DNA from: Chlorobiota bacterium
GTDB taxonomy: Bacteria; Bacteroidota; Bacteroidia; Bacteroidales; JAADGE01
Assembly: GCA_030592825.1 (NCBI GenBank)
Contig: JAUVIG010000138.1
Location: 1 to 8,836 of the forward strand
DNA: 8,836 nucleotides
Reading direction: 5' to 3'
In this document: piece by piece, positions 1 to 6,215 of the stretch
Numbering within the stretch: the first letter of the stretch is position 1
Layout: every line of letters starts with the position of its first letter
Notes under the pieces: model-generated
Databases searched by the model: none
Seen by the model: the letters and a program-made list of their open reading frames with translations, nothing else
Told to the model about the DNA's origin: nothing
Translations under genes and position numbers: made by a program

Positions 1-313
1 TCCCGATTATCTTATTTTTTGTTCCGTAAACCTTTTCTTCTTTACGAGCATAAATAAGCGATTTATTCATAATATCGGCAACCAAAGTTGCAATTGGTAA
101 AGCTGTGTATGGTATGCCTGTAATATAATCAAATTCCAAATGCTTAATTTTTTCAACCAGCAAATCTGCTACACCGTCAAGTATTTCAGGATAGGAAATC
201 ATATCTCGCAAATCAAAATAAAAGGGAGATTTATAACCACTTTTTAAAGTAAACTTACCGAATTTTATTGCTTCAATATCATGAAGTTTTAGGATAAATA
301 AGTCTTTTGTCAT
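1..313 (-). CDS. pyrE: Orotate phosphoribosyltransferase, N-terminal part (cut by window edge)
   Basis: The enzyme joins orotate to PRPP to give OMP, the fifth step of UMP synthesis, in the cytoplasm. About 104 codons are visible, from an ATG at 313-311 to the left edge. The translation has the family's N-terminal pattern: FGKFTLKSG followed by SPFYFDLR (about residues 18-36), then TGIPYTALPIATLVA (about 67-81), then RKEEKVYGTKNKIIG just before the edge, which is the mobile-loop region leading towards the PRPP site. The PRPP-binding motif itself lies outside the window. The 'SPFYFDLR..ISYPEIL' and 'GIPYTALPIAT' wording resembles the OPRT domain of eukaryotic-type UMP synthase more than Escherichia coli PyrE, so a C-terminal OMP decarboxylase fusion beyond the edge is possible but cannot be seen. 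The gene lies 169 bp downstream of pyrC on the same strand and completes the pyrD-pyrC-pyrE order. Confidence 0.9.
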   Translation of the reverse strand, partial: MTKDLFILKLHDIEAIKFGKFTLKSGYKSPFYFDLRDMISYPEILDGVADLLVEKIKHLEFDYITGIPYTALPIATLVADIMNKSLIYARKEEKVYGTKNKIIG

Positions 314-326
314 TTTAAAAAAATAT

Positions 327-374
327 TTGTTTAATTGTTTAATTGTTTATTTGCTTATTTGCTTATTCGTTTAT
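327..374. repeat. Tandem array of six 8-bp units upstream of pyrE
   Basis: Six consecutive 8-bp units can be read on the plus strand: TTGTTTAA twice, TTGTTTAT once, TTGCTTAT twice and TCGTTTAT once. The units drift by one or two bases from one end to the other, as expected of an ageing tandem duplication. The array ends 14 bp from the pyrE start codon and so lies in its leader or promoter region. No function can be read from the sequence; a change in copy number would shift the spacing of any promoter element there in 8-bp steps. Confidence 0.75.
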
Positions 375-451
375 ATTTTAAAAGTAACATTGTTGCATTG
401 CTCTATTATTTCATTGTTAAAATTAGCAATGTAATAATGTTTTGTTTCTTT

Positions 452-486
452 ATCATAAAAATCATAATAAATCAGCGTCATATCAG
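452..486 (+). repeat. Diverged copy of the pyrC-flanking repeat, inverted relative to 1750-1819
   Basis: ATCATAAAAATCA at 452-464 and AAATCAGCGT at 469-478 both occur in the reverse complement of the repeat at 1750-1776, there joined through the shared bases ATCA. Here a few extra bases separate them. The right end overlaps the pyrC stop codon. Members of the same repeat family therefore sit on both sides of pyrC in opposite orientation. The copy is degenerate, so homology rather than chance is likely but not certain. Confidence 0.4.
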
Positions 487-1742
487 TCATACTTCAATTT
501 CCCGTTCACAAAAGTCATAACTACATCACCTTTTCCGGTGATTCCTTCATAAGGAGAATATTTTGCTTTTGTATTAAAATTTTCAGCCTCAATTTTCCAA
601 GGTTTATTCAAATCTATAACTGTAAGGTCTGCAAAAAAGCCTTCTTCAATTCTTCCTCTGTTCTTAACTTTAAAAATTTCAGAACTGTTTAAAGATGTTA
701 ATTCAACTAATTTTTCAAGCGTAAAACTTCCTTTGTTAACTTCGTTAAGTAACAAAGGCAAGGAAGTTTCTAAACCCGGAAATCCGGAAGGAGCTTCATT
801 ATACGGTTTTAATTTCTCACTTAATTGATGCGGTGCATGATCTGTACCTATGGTATCGACAGTTCCCTCATTAATCCCTTTCATAATTCTTTCATTATCT
901 CTTTTTGTTCTTAACGGAGGATTAACTTTTCCTAAATTACCCGCTGTTTCAAGTATATCTTCGTTTATTAATAAATGATGCGGTGATGTTTCGCAATAGA
1001 CATTACATTTATCTTTGTTTGCTTTTATAATATCAATTTCTTCAGCTGTTGACGTGTGTGCTAAATATAATTTGTTCCCAATTTCAGTAGCCAATTCGAT
1101 CAATAACTCTGTGCCCTTTACGGAACATTCTCTGTTCCTCATAAAGTTATGATCTTTAACAGTCGGATTTTTTATTTTTGCAGAATATTCCTCTACGCAT
1201 TTTTGAAGTTCTGTATGTACAATTACAGGTAAATCATATTTCAAAGAGATATCAAAAACTTTTTTAATGACCTCAATATCATCAACATATTCATTTGAAT
1301 TTGAACCGGCGAGAAACAACTTTAATGCAGCAACATCACTTGGTTTAGTTTCGAGTATCTCAATAACATCTTGCAAATTATCCGCAGTTGCAGCTATATT
1401 AAACATATAATTAACTTTAGCCGCTTTTGCTTTTTCCCTTTTTAAATTGAGATATTCCAAATTTATTGTAGGCGGCCGGGTATTAGGCATATCAAAAACC
1501 ATTGTAGTTCCGCCTCTTAACGCAGCATTTGAAGCACTTGTCCAATCTTCTTTATCAGATTGTTTTAAATCTCTGATATGTGTATGAGGATCTATTACAC
1601 CCGGAATTACAATTAAATTATTAATATCAATTTCTTTATCAGCATCAGGAATATTATTCCCAATATAAGAAATAATATCGTTTTCAATTAATAAATATTG
1701 TGTTTTGTTATTTATGTTGCAATTTTTTAACAGTGTTTTCAT
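483..1742 (-). CDS. pyrC: Dihydroorotase
   Basis: This zinc amidohydrolase cyclises N-carbamoyl-L-aspartate to dihydroorotate, the third step of UMP synthesis, in the cytoplasm. The 419-residue protein has the usual length for the long dihydroorotase/amidohydrolase type. Metal-site motifs are in order: DPHTHIRD (His53, His55), a candidate bridging lysine in ALKLFLAGS (Lys141), VIVHTE (His176), LAHTST (His229) and GTDHAPH (Asp301, the expected catalytic base). GGTTMVFDMPNT at 77-88 and the C-terminal GFFADLTVIDL strand motif near 368-378 are typical of the superfamily. The start is ATG at 1742-1740. pyrD ends 114 bp upstream and pyrE begins 169 bp downstream on the same strand, which favours dihydroorotase over hydantoinase or allantoinase. 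Repeats flank the gene on both sides. The sequence shows no frameshift or missing ligand. Confidence 0.93.
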   Translation of the reverse strand: MKTLLKNCNINNKTQYLLIENDIISYIGNNIPDADKEIDINNLIVIPGVIDPHTHIRDLKQSDKEDWTSASNAALRGGTTMVFDMPNTRPPTINLEYLNLKREKAKAAKVNYMFNIAATADNLQDVIEILETKPSDVAALKLFLAGSNSNEYVDDIEVIKKVFDISLKYDLPVIVHTELQKCVEEYSAKIKNPTVKDHNFMRNRECSVKGTELLIELATEIGNKLYLAHTSTAEEIDIIKANKDKCNVYCETSPHHLLINEDILETAGNLGKVNPPLRTKRDNERIMKGINEGTVDTIGTDHAPHQLSEKLKPYNEAPSGFPGLETSLPLLLNEVNKGSFTLEKLVELTSLNSSEIFKVKNRGRIEEGFFADLTVIDLNKPWKIEAENFNTKAKYSPYEGITGKGDVVMTFVNGKLKYD

Positions 1743-1749
1743 TAGGATG

Positions 1750-1819
1750 CTGATTAACGCTGATTTTTATGATTAAAATGTTTTATTAGATTCTGATTAA
1801 CACTGATTTTTATAATTAA
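1750..1819. repeat. Pair of 27-bp imperfect direct repeats between pyrD and pyrC
   Basis: Copies lie at 1750-1776 and 1793-1819 and match at 25 of 27 positions; the only differences are two G/A changes. Each copy contains CTGATTAAC, then CTGATTTTTAT, and ends in ATTAA, so the CTGATT core also recurs inside each unit. Sixteen bases separate the copies. They occupy most of the 114-bp gap upstream of pyrC, on the side where its promoter or leader would be. A diverged inverted relative is at 452-486. This could be a dispersed intergenic element or a binding site for a dimeric regulator; the sequence does not decide between them. Confidence 0.75.
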
Positions 1820-1856
1820 TTCCTATAACCATCATCGACTGAAAACTGCTGACTGC

Positions 1857-2891
1857 CTATAGTATCTTCATAACGGCTTTATTTATCCTCTTAACAATAC
1901 TCGGTCCTTCATAAATAAAACCTGTATAAACTTGAACAAGTGTTGCACCTGCTTCTAACTTCTCAACAGCATCATCAGCATTCATAATTCCGCCTACTCC
2001 GATTATCGGAAGTTTACCTTCGGTTTTTTCTGAAATGTATTTTATAATTTCCGTTGCTCTGTCTTTTAAAGGTTTACCGCTTAAACCACCATCCCCAATT
2101 TTTTTAATATAATTTTCGGAATATGACAAGCCTTTTCTTACAGTTGTCGTATTTACTGCAACAATTCCGTCAAGTTTTGTTTGTTTAATTATTTCAAGAG
2201 TTTCGTCAATTTGAATAAAATTCAAATCGGGAGATATCTTTAATAAAACAGGTTTTGGTTTATCTTTTTTATAATTAATTTTTTGAATTCCTTCAAGCAA
2301 TTCAAGTAAGGCATCTTTATCTTGCAGTTCGTGTAAATCACTGATATTAGGACAACTGACATTTATGGTAAAATAATCTACATAAGGATATAAATCGTTG
2401 AAACATCTGAAATAATCATGATTTGCTTTATCATTAGGAGTTAAGGTGTTTTTTCCGATATTACCGCCGATGATAATTTTTACCTTACGTTTTTTTAGTT
2501 TTGGAACAGCATTCACAAGTCCGTGATTGTTAAAGCCCATTCTGTTAATCAATGCCTTATCTTTTTTAAGTCTGAATAATCGGGGTTTAGGATTTCCTTT
2601 TTGAGTCAACGGAGTTACGGTTCCTATTTCAATAAAAGCAAAACCGAAACTGCCGAGAATATCAAAAACCTCAGCATTTTTATCAAAGCCTGCAGCGAGT
2701 CCAACCGGATTTTTAAATTTAAGTCCGAAAACTTCTTTTGTCAAATTCTTATTTTCAGACCAAAAAAAAACCCTTAAAAAGGGTTTTATAAAAGGAATAT
2801 ATTTTAATGCTTTAAATAAGCCGATTGATACATGATGAATAGTTTCGGGTTGAAACAGAAACAGTAAAGGTCTGATAAAAAATTTATACAT
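1857..2891 (-). CDS. pyrD: Dihydroorotate dehydrogenase (quinone), class 2
   Basis: The enzyme oxidises dihydroorotate to orotate with FMN and passes electrons to membrane quinone. The start is set at the ATG 2891-2889, giving 344 residues; an in-frame TTG at 2909 would add six, but the protein from this ATG begins MYKFFIRPLLFLF, the normal amphipathic membrane-binding start of class 2 enzymes, followed by PETIHH. Numbered from the TTG, the motifs are NPVGLAAGFDKNAE (67-80, FMN loop), GTVTP and GNPKPRLFRL (96-114), INRMGFNN (121-128), NVSCPN (183-188), LSGKPL (276-281) and the phosphate-binding IGVGGI (303-308). The length and N-terminal helix support class 2, yet the catalytic base position holds Cys186, as in class 1 enzymes, where class 2 enzymes usually have Ser. 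A terminator-like hairpin lies within codons 42-49 of the longer numbering. pyrC follows 114 bp downstream. Confidence 0.94.
   Translation of the reverse strand: MYKFFIRPLLFLFQPETIHHVSIGLFKALKYIPFIKPFLRVFFWSENKNLTKEVFGLKFKNPVGLAAGFDKNAEVFDILGSFGFAFIEIGTVTPLTQKGNPKPRLFRLKKDKALINRMGFNNHGLVNAVPKLKKRKVKIIIGGNIGKNTLTPNDKANHDYFRCFNDLYPYVDYFTINVSCPNISDLHELQDKDALLELLEGIQKINYKKDKPKPVLLKISPDLNFIQIDETLEIIKQTKLDGIVAVNTTTVRKGLSYSENYIKKIGDGGLSGKPLKDRATEIIKYISEKTEGKLPIIGVGGIMNADDAVEKLEAGATLVQVYTGFIYEGPSIVKRINKAVMKIL
2762..2787 (-). other. Terminator-like hairpin with T-run inside the 5' part of pyrD
   Basis: On the minus strand, AAAACCCTT, a TTT loop and AAGGGTTTT form a perfect 9-bp stem. It is followed directly by five more T, making a nine-T run. 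This is the form of an intrinsic terminator, though only three of nine pairs are G-C. It encodes Lys-Pro-Phe-Leu-Arg-Val-Phe near the PyrD N-terminus, about 105 bases after the start codon. It could be an attenuator, a pause site or chance in AT-rich coding DNA. No function is shown. Confidence 0.3.
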
Positions 2892-2906
2892 ATTTCTTAA
2901 TTTTTG

Positions 2907-2914
2907 CAAATATA
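2907..2914 (-). promoter_or_regulatory. Candidate -7 promoter element for pyrD
   Basis: The minus strand reads TATATTTG, an exact match to the Bacteroidota -7 consensus TAnnTTTG. Transcription would start around 2900, leaving a leader of roughly 10 bases before the ATG at 2891. The TTG at 2909 would then lie inside the promoter, which supports the ATG start. I find no good TTTG/TTG -33 element at the expected distance, so the call rests on the -7 match alone. Confidence 0.4.
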
Positions 2915-3133
2915 TAAGATTTCTGCTTATAAGAAATTTGTTTTAAAACTTTGTTAAAAAAACTTTTTAACATCTAACTGACATTTCAAATATCTCATCT
3001 TAAAAATATTTAAATTTTATTATTTAGAATTAAAATATATTACAAAACATTAATTTAAACTCAAACCGACATACTCGTTCATTCACCTCTTTACCAGCAA
3101 CATACAAATATGCAAATATTACAAAACTCCCAT

Positions 3134-3147
3134 ATGATAAAAATCAT
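3134..3147. promoter_or_regulatory. FNR-like palindrome upstream of hoxF
   Basis: ATGAT-AAAA-ATCAT is a perfect 5+4+5 palindrome. It differs from the FNR consensus TTGAT-N4-ATCAA by one base in each half. Its centre lies 67 bp before the hoxF start codon and 34 bp from the centre of the next palindrome. A Crp/Fnr-family regulator responding to oxygen or redox state would fit an H2-cycling operon. The role is inferred from pattern and place only. Confidence 0.45.
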
Positions 3148-3164
3148 TGATTAAGCAATTTCCT

Positions 3165-3184
3165 TTTGTGAATTTTATCACAAA
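3165..3184. promoter_or_regulatory. Crp/Fnr-family operator-like palindrome just upstream of hoxF
   Basis: TTTGTGA-N6-TCACAAA is a perfect 7+6+7 palindrome containing the exact Crp consensus TGTGA-N6-TCACA. It ends 23 bp before the hoxF ATG. At that distance it probably overlaps the core promoter or the leader, which would suit a repressor or a site that positions polymerase on a very short leader. Which regulator binds cannot be told from the site; Bacteroidota usually encode several Crp/Fnr-type proteins. Confidence 0.55.
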
Positions 3185-3207
3185 TTCTTAAAAATAAACC
3201 AACTCTT

Positions 3208-4929
3208 ATGGACATGACAGAAATAAGAAATGAAAGAACCCAATTACTAAATTATTTATGGGATTTTCAAAATCAAAAAGGCTATATCAGCACTTCAGAT
3301 ATCAGACAATTATCTGTAGAATTGGGGATTTCTTGGATCGAAGTTGAAGGTGTCATTTCTTTTTACCATTTTTTTAAACGAAAACCAACAGGGAAATATA
3401 CTATTTATCTTAATAACAGTATGGTTTCTGAAATAAAAGGTTTTCAAAAAATAAAAGATGCTTTGGAGAAAGAGACTAAAGCTGTATTCGGAGGAACAGA
3501 TCCTACCGGAACATTCAGCTTATTTGAAACAGCTTGTATTGGTCTGAGTGATCAAGAACCTGCTGCTTTAATTAACTTCAAACCTTTTATTAATCTTACT
3601 CCAAAAAAAATAAAAGAGATCATTGATCATTTAAAGAAGGGCGGTAAAATTGAAGAAATTGAAGATACTCCCGAAGATAACATAAGATATAAAAATGATA
3701 AAGGCGAACCCGTCATATTCCGTGATTATAAAGTTGGTGATACTGTAATAAAGTTGATCAAAAAAACACCTGAAGAAGTGATTCAGTCGATTAAAGAATC
3801 AGGTCTTTCAGGTCGTGGCGGTGCATTTTTTCCTACAGGTTTAAAATGGGAATTTGCAAAGCAATCAACAAGCATGCAAAAATATGTGATCTGTAATGCC
3901 GATGAAGGTGAACCGGGAACATTTAAAGATCGAGCAATCATGAACCAACTGCCGGGATTAATGATTGAAGGTATGATTACCGGTGCATATGCAATTGGTG
4001 CTTCAAAAGGGATTATTTACTTAAGAGCTGAATACAGATATTTAAAAAAAAAACTTGAAGATACCATCAAAAAATTCTACAACCTTGGCTTACTCGGAGA
4101 AAACATTCTCGGTAAAAATTTTGATTTTGATCTTTCAATTATGCAAGGTGCAGGAGCATATGTATGTGGAGAAGAAACATCATTGATTGAATCTTTGGAA
4201 GGGAAAAGAGGCGGGCCCAGAACTAAAATCTTCTTCCCTGTTGAAAAAGGATATTTAGATAAACCTACTATTGTAAATAATGTAGAAACGTTTAGTGCTG
4301 CTGCAAGGATCATTGAATTAGGCAGTGATTTCTTTAACAGCAAAGGAACTGAAAAAACAAAAGGTACAAAATTATTATCTATATCCGGTGACTGTAAAAA
4401 ACCCGGAATTTATGAAATTGAATGGGGAATGACAATTAAGGAAATGCTTGAACTTTGTGAAGCAAAAGATACAAACTTCATTCAATTCAGCGGGCCTTCA
4501 GGAACAGTTTTAACAAAAAAAGATTTCAACCGAGAAATTTCCGGAGAAGATCTTATTTGCGGAGGTTCAGTAATGATCTTTAATTCAAAAGTTGATGTTT
4601 TTGATATTCTTACAAATTTCTCAAATTTCTTTATTAACGAATCATGCGGATTATGTACTCCCTGCAGAGCCGGAAATTACTTAATAGGTAAACGTTTAAA
4701 AAGAATCAGAAATAATGATGCTACCATGGAAGAAATTCAAGAGATCAAAGATTGGGGCAAAATTTTAAAAGATTCAAGCAGATGCGGCCTGGGAAAAACC
4801 TCTACTAATTTCATTACAGATGCAATTGAAAAATTCCCTGAATTATTCAAAAAGAAAGCTCTTAAACATAAAGAGTTTGATCTTTCATCTGCATTAAACG
4901 ATTATTATGATTACGTAAAAAACAATTAA
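3208..4929 (+). CDS. hoxF: NAD(P)-linked [NiFe]-hydrogenase diaphorase subunit HoxF with fused HoxE-like domain
   Basis: This is the flavin subunit that exchanges electrons between FMN and NAD(H) in the cytoplasmic Hox hydrogenase. Residues about 1-150 are a NuoE/HoxE-like thioredoxin-fold domain (GVISFYHFF 48-56, GKYTIYL 62-68). Residues about 165-573 are NuoF-like: GRGGAFFPTGLKW (202-214) and CNADEGEPGTFKDR (229-242) for FMN/NADH, GAGAYVCGEETSLIESLEG (314-332), NNVET (357-361), an SLBB-like segment (about 387-420), and a [4Fe-4S] site from Cys480, Cys483, Cys486 and Cys526. The 573-residue length and NuoE-NuoF fusion match HoxF of the Ralstonia eutropha type. Oddities: three of the four NuoE [2Fe-2S] cysteines are replaced (Asn69, Ser74, Ser114; only Cys110 remains), and the usual GAGFPTG has Phe207 instead of Gly. 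It starts the operon; hoxUY begins after one base. A ten-A run at 4044-4053 does not break the frame. Confidence 0.92.
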   Translation: MDMTEIRNERTQLLNYLWDFQNQKGYISTSDIRQLSVELGISWIEVEGVISFYHFFKRKPTGKYTIYLNNSMVSEIKGFQKIKDALEKETKAVFGGTDPTGTFSLFETACIGLSDQEPAALINFKPFINLTPKKIKEIIDHLKKGGKIEEIEDTPEDNIRYKNDKGEPVIFRDYKVGDTVIKLIKKTPEEVIQSIKESGLSGRGGAFFPTGLKWEFAKQSTSMQKYVICNADEGEPGTFKDRAIMNQLPGLMIEGMITGAYAIGASKGIIYLRAEYRYLKKKLEDTIKKFYNLGLLGENILGKNFDFDLSIMQGAGAYVCGEETSLIESLEGKRGGPRTKIFFPVEKGYLDKPTIVNNVETFSAAARIIELGSDFFNSKGTEKTKGTKLLSISGDCKKPGIYEIEWGMTIKEMLELCEAKDTNFIQFSGPSGTVLTKKDFNREISGEDLICGGSVMIFNSKVDVFDILTNFSNFFINESCGLCTPCRAGNYLIGKRLKRIRNNDATMEEIQEIKDWGKILKDSSRCGLGKTSTNFITDAIEKFPELFKKKALKHKEFDLSSALNDYYDYVKNN

Positions 4930-4930
4930 A

Positions 4931-6205
4931 ATGGAACAAAGAATAGTAAACATAAAAATAGACGGCAAAGAATTTCAGGCAATTGAAGGACAATCATTAA
5001 TTGAAGCTGCAAAAAATAACGGCTTCCATATTCCTACTTTATGTCACTTCAAGGAGATATATCCGCCACTCGGTACTTGCAGAGTTTGTACTGTAAATAT
5101 TAACGGCAAACCTGATACTGCTTGTACCAGAAAAGTATTTGACGGAATGGATGTTGAAGTTAATTCACCTGAAGTTTTGGATAACAGAAAAGCAATTGTT
5201 GAAATGCTTTTTGCTGAAGGTAATCACTTCTGCCCCGGTTGTGCAAAAAGTGGTGACTGCGAATTACAGAGAATGGGTTATGAAATGGGTGTTGCTTATA
5301 CTCGTTTCCCGCATCTTTTTGAAGAAAGGCCGAGAGACTTCAAATCAGACAGGATATTCATGGAACATAACCGATGTATCTTATGCAGAAGATGTGTTCA
5401 TGAAGTTAAAACCCATAAAGGCGAAAATGTTTTCTATTTCCAAAACAGAGGACATAATATGCTGGTTGGTATTGATTATGAAAAAGAAAAAGAACTTACT
5501 GATGAAGAAGTAATAAGAGCAGCTGATCTTTGTCCCGTAGGAGCAATTATTGTAAAAGGAAAAACAATTGCAAAACCGTTCGGAGACAGAAAATACGATT
5601 CAGATAAGAATATAAAATGGATTGAAGGTAAAGAATTAGATATTAAAATCCCTAAAGACGGTAAGAAAAAAATCGTTGCAACAACCTCTTTGGCAGGTTG
5701 TTTCGGATGTCATATGTCATTGCTTGATATTGATCTCGGGATTCTTGATGTTCTTGAACTTGTTGAGTTTAACAAGTCTCCGTTAACTGATATAAAAAAA
5801 TTCACGAAACAATGTGATATTGGTATTATTGAAGGTGGTGTTGCAAACTCTGATAACTATGAAGTATTAACAGAATTCAGAAAAAAATGTAAAGTAATTG
5901 TTGCTCTTGGTGAATGTGCTGTATGGGGAGGTATCCCGGCAATGAGAAATACAATACCGCTGAAAGATTGTTTAGAGGAAGCATATTTAAATTCGATTTC
6001 CAGCGAAAATGATGAAAATATTATTCCGTATCATGAAGATATTCCTAAACTTTTAGATAAAGTTTATTCAATTAATGATATAATTAAAATTGATTATTAC
6101 ATACCCGGATGTCCTCCGGATGCAGAACATATCTGGAAAGTAGTTAAAAATGTACTGTTTGGTGCAGAAGAAAAAGTTGCATATACTGAATTTAAATATG
6201 ATTAA
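4931..6205 (+). CDS. hoxUY: Fused hydrogenase electron-transfer and small subunit, HoxU-HoxY
   Basis: One 424-residue chain carries two hydrogenase subunits that are usually separate. Residues about 1-222 are HoxU, related to the N-terminus of NuoG: a [2Fe-2S] site at Cys38, Cys50, Cys53 and Cys65; a His-ligated [4Fe-4S] site at His99, Cys101, Cys104 and Cys110; and a second [4Fe-4S] site at Cys149, Cys152, Cys155 and Cys201 (DLCPVGAI). After a charged linker of about 25 residues, residues about 247-424 are HoxY: LAGCFGCHMSLLDIDLG (254-270), EFNKSPLTDIK (279-289), IEGGVAN (300-306), GECA (327-330) and PGCPPDAE (392-399). Cys257, Cys260, Cys329 and Cys394 form the [4Fe-4S] cluster nearest the NiFe site. 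The length is close to the sum of normal HoxU and HoxY, and the junction has no Met that could serve as a separate HoxY start. The chain would wire HoxH to HoxF. The ATG follows the hoxF stop by one base, so translation is probably coupled. Confidence 0.92.
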   Translation: MEQRIVNIKIDGKEFQAIEGQSLIEAAKNNGFHIPTLCHFKEIYPPLGTCRVCTVNINGKPDTACTRKVFDGMDVEVNSPEVLDNRKAIVEMLFAEGNHFCPGCAKSGDCELQRMGYEMGVAYTRFPHLFEERPRDFKSDRIFMEHNRCILCRRCVHEVKTHKGENVFYFQNRGHNMLVGIDYEKEKELTDEEVIRAADLCPVGAIIVKGKTIAKPFGDRKYDSDKNIKWIEGKELDIKIPKDGKKKIVATTSLAGCFGCHMSLLDIDLGILDVLELVEFNKSPLTDIKKFTKQCDIGIIEGGVANSDNYEVLTEFRKKCKVIVALGECAVWGGIPAMRNTIPLKDCLEEAYLNSISSENDENIIPYHEDIPKLLDKVYSINDIIKIDYYIPGCPPDAEHIWKVVKNVLFGAEEKVAYTEFKYD

Positions 6206-6215
6206 GTAGATTGAA

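Larger units (their letters stand above)
2892..3207. other. Divergent intergenic region between pyrD and the hox operon
   Basis: This 316-bp, very AT-rich gap separates the divergent pyrD and hoxF genes, so it must hold both promoters. No open reading frame or RNA gene is recognisable. On the pyrD side there is a TAnnTTTG element (2907-2914, minus) and a perfect 8-bp inverted repeat with a 3-base loop at 2953-2971 (GTTAAAAA-AAC-TTTTTAAC). A 10-bp palindrome GTTTTAAAAC sits at 2940-2949. On the hox side are the FNR-like palindrome at 3134-3147 and the Crp-like palindrome at 3165-3184. The middle, about 2985-3130, is AT-rich sequence in which I see no structure. Confidence 0.6.

Noticed and set aside
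327..374. CRISPR-like array
   Set aside because: The units are 8 bp long and contiguous with no spacers, so this is a simple tandem repeat.
335..520. Plus-strand open frame of 61 codons upstream of and overlapping the pyrC 3' end
   Set aside because: It translates low-complexity, Ile/Phe-rich sequence from the octamer repeats and AT-rich gap, has no recognisable domain, and overlaps pyrC on the opposite strand.
2892..2909. TTG start that would add six residues to PyrD
   Set aside because: The ATG at 2891 gives the normal class 2 N-terminus, and the best -7 promoter element covers the TTG.
4044..4053. Ten-A run in hoxF as a possible programmed frameshift or assembly error
   Set aside because: The frame and the conserved NuoF motifs continue unchanged on both sides, and Leu-Lys-Lys-Lys fits the helix there.
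5139..5513. Plus-strand open frame of 124 codons inside hoxUY
   Set aside because: It lies wholly within the HoxU coding sequence in another frame, whose iron-sulfur motifs are unambiguous; the alternative product matches nothing I recognise.
3208..6205. Respiratory complex I genes (nuoE, nuoF, nuoG)
   Set aside because: The NuoE-NuoF fusion, the HoxY C-terminal domain with LAGCFGCHMS, and the adjoining HoxH and protease genes identify a Hox hydrogenase.
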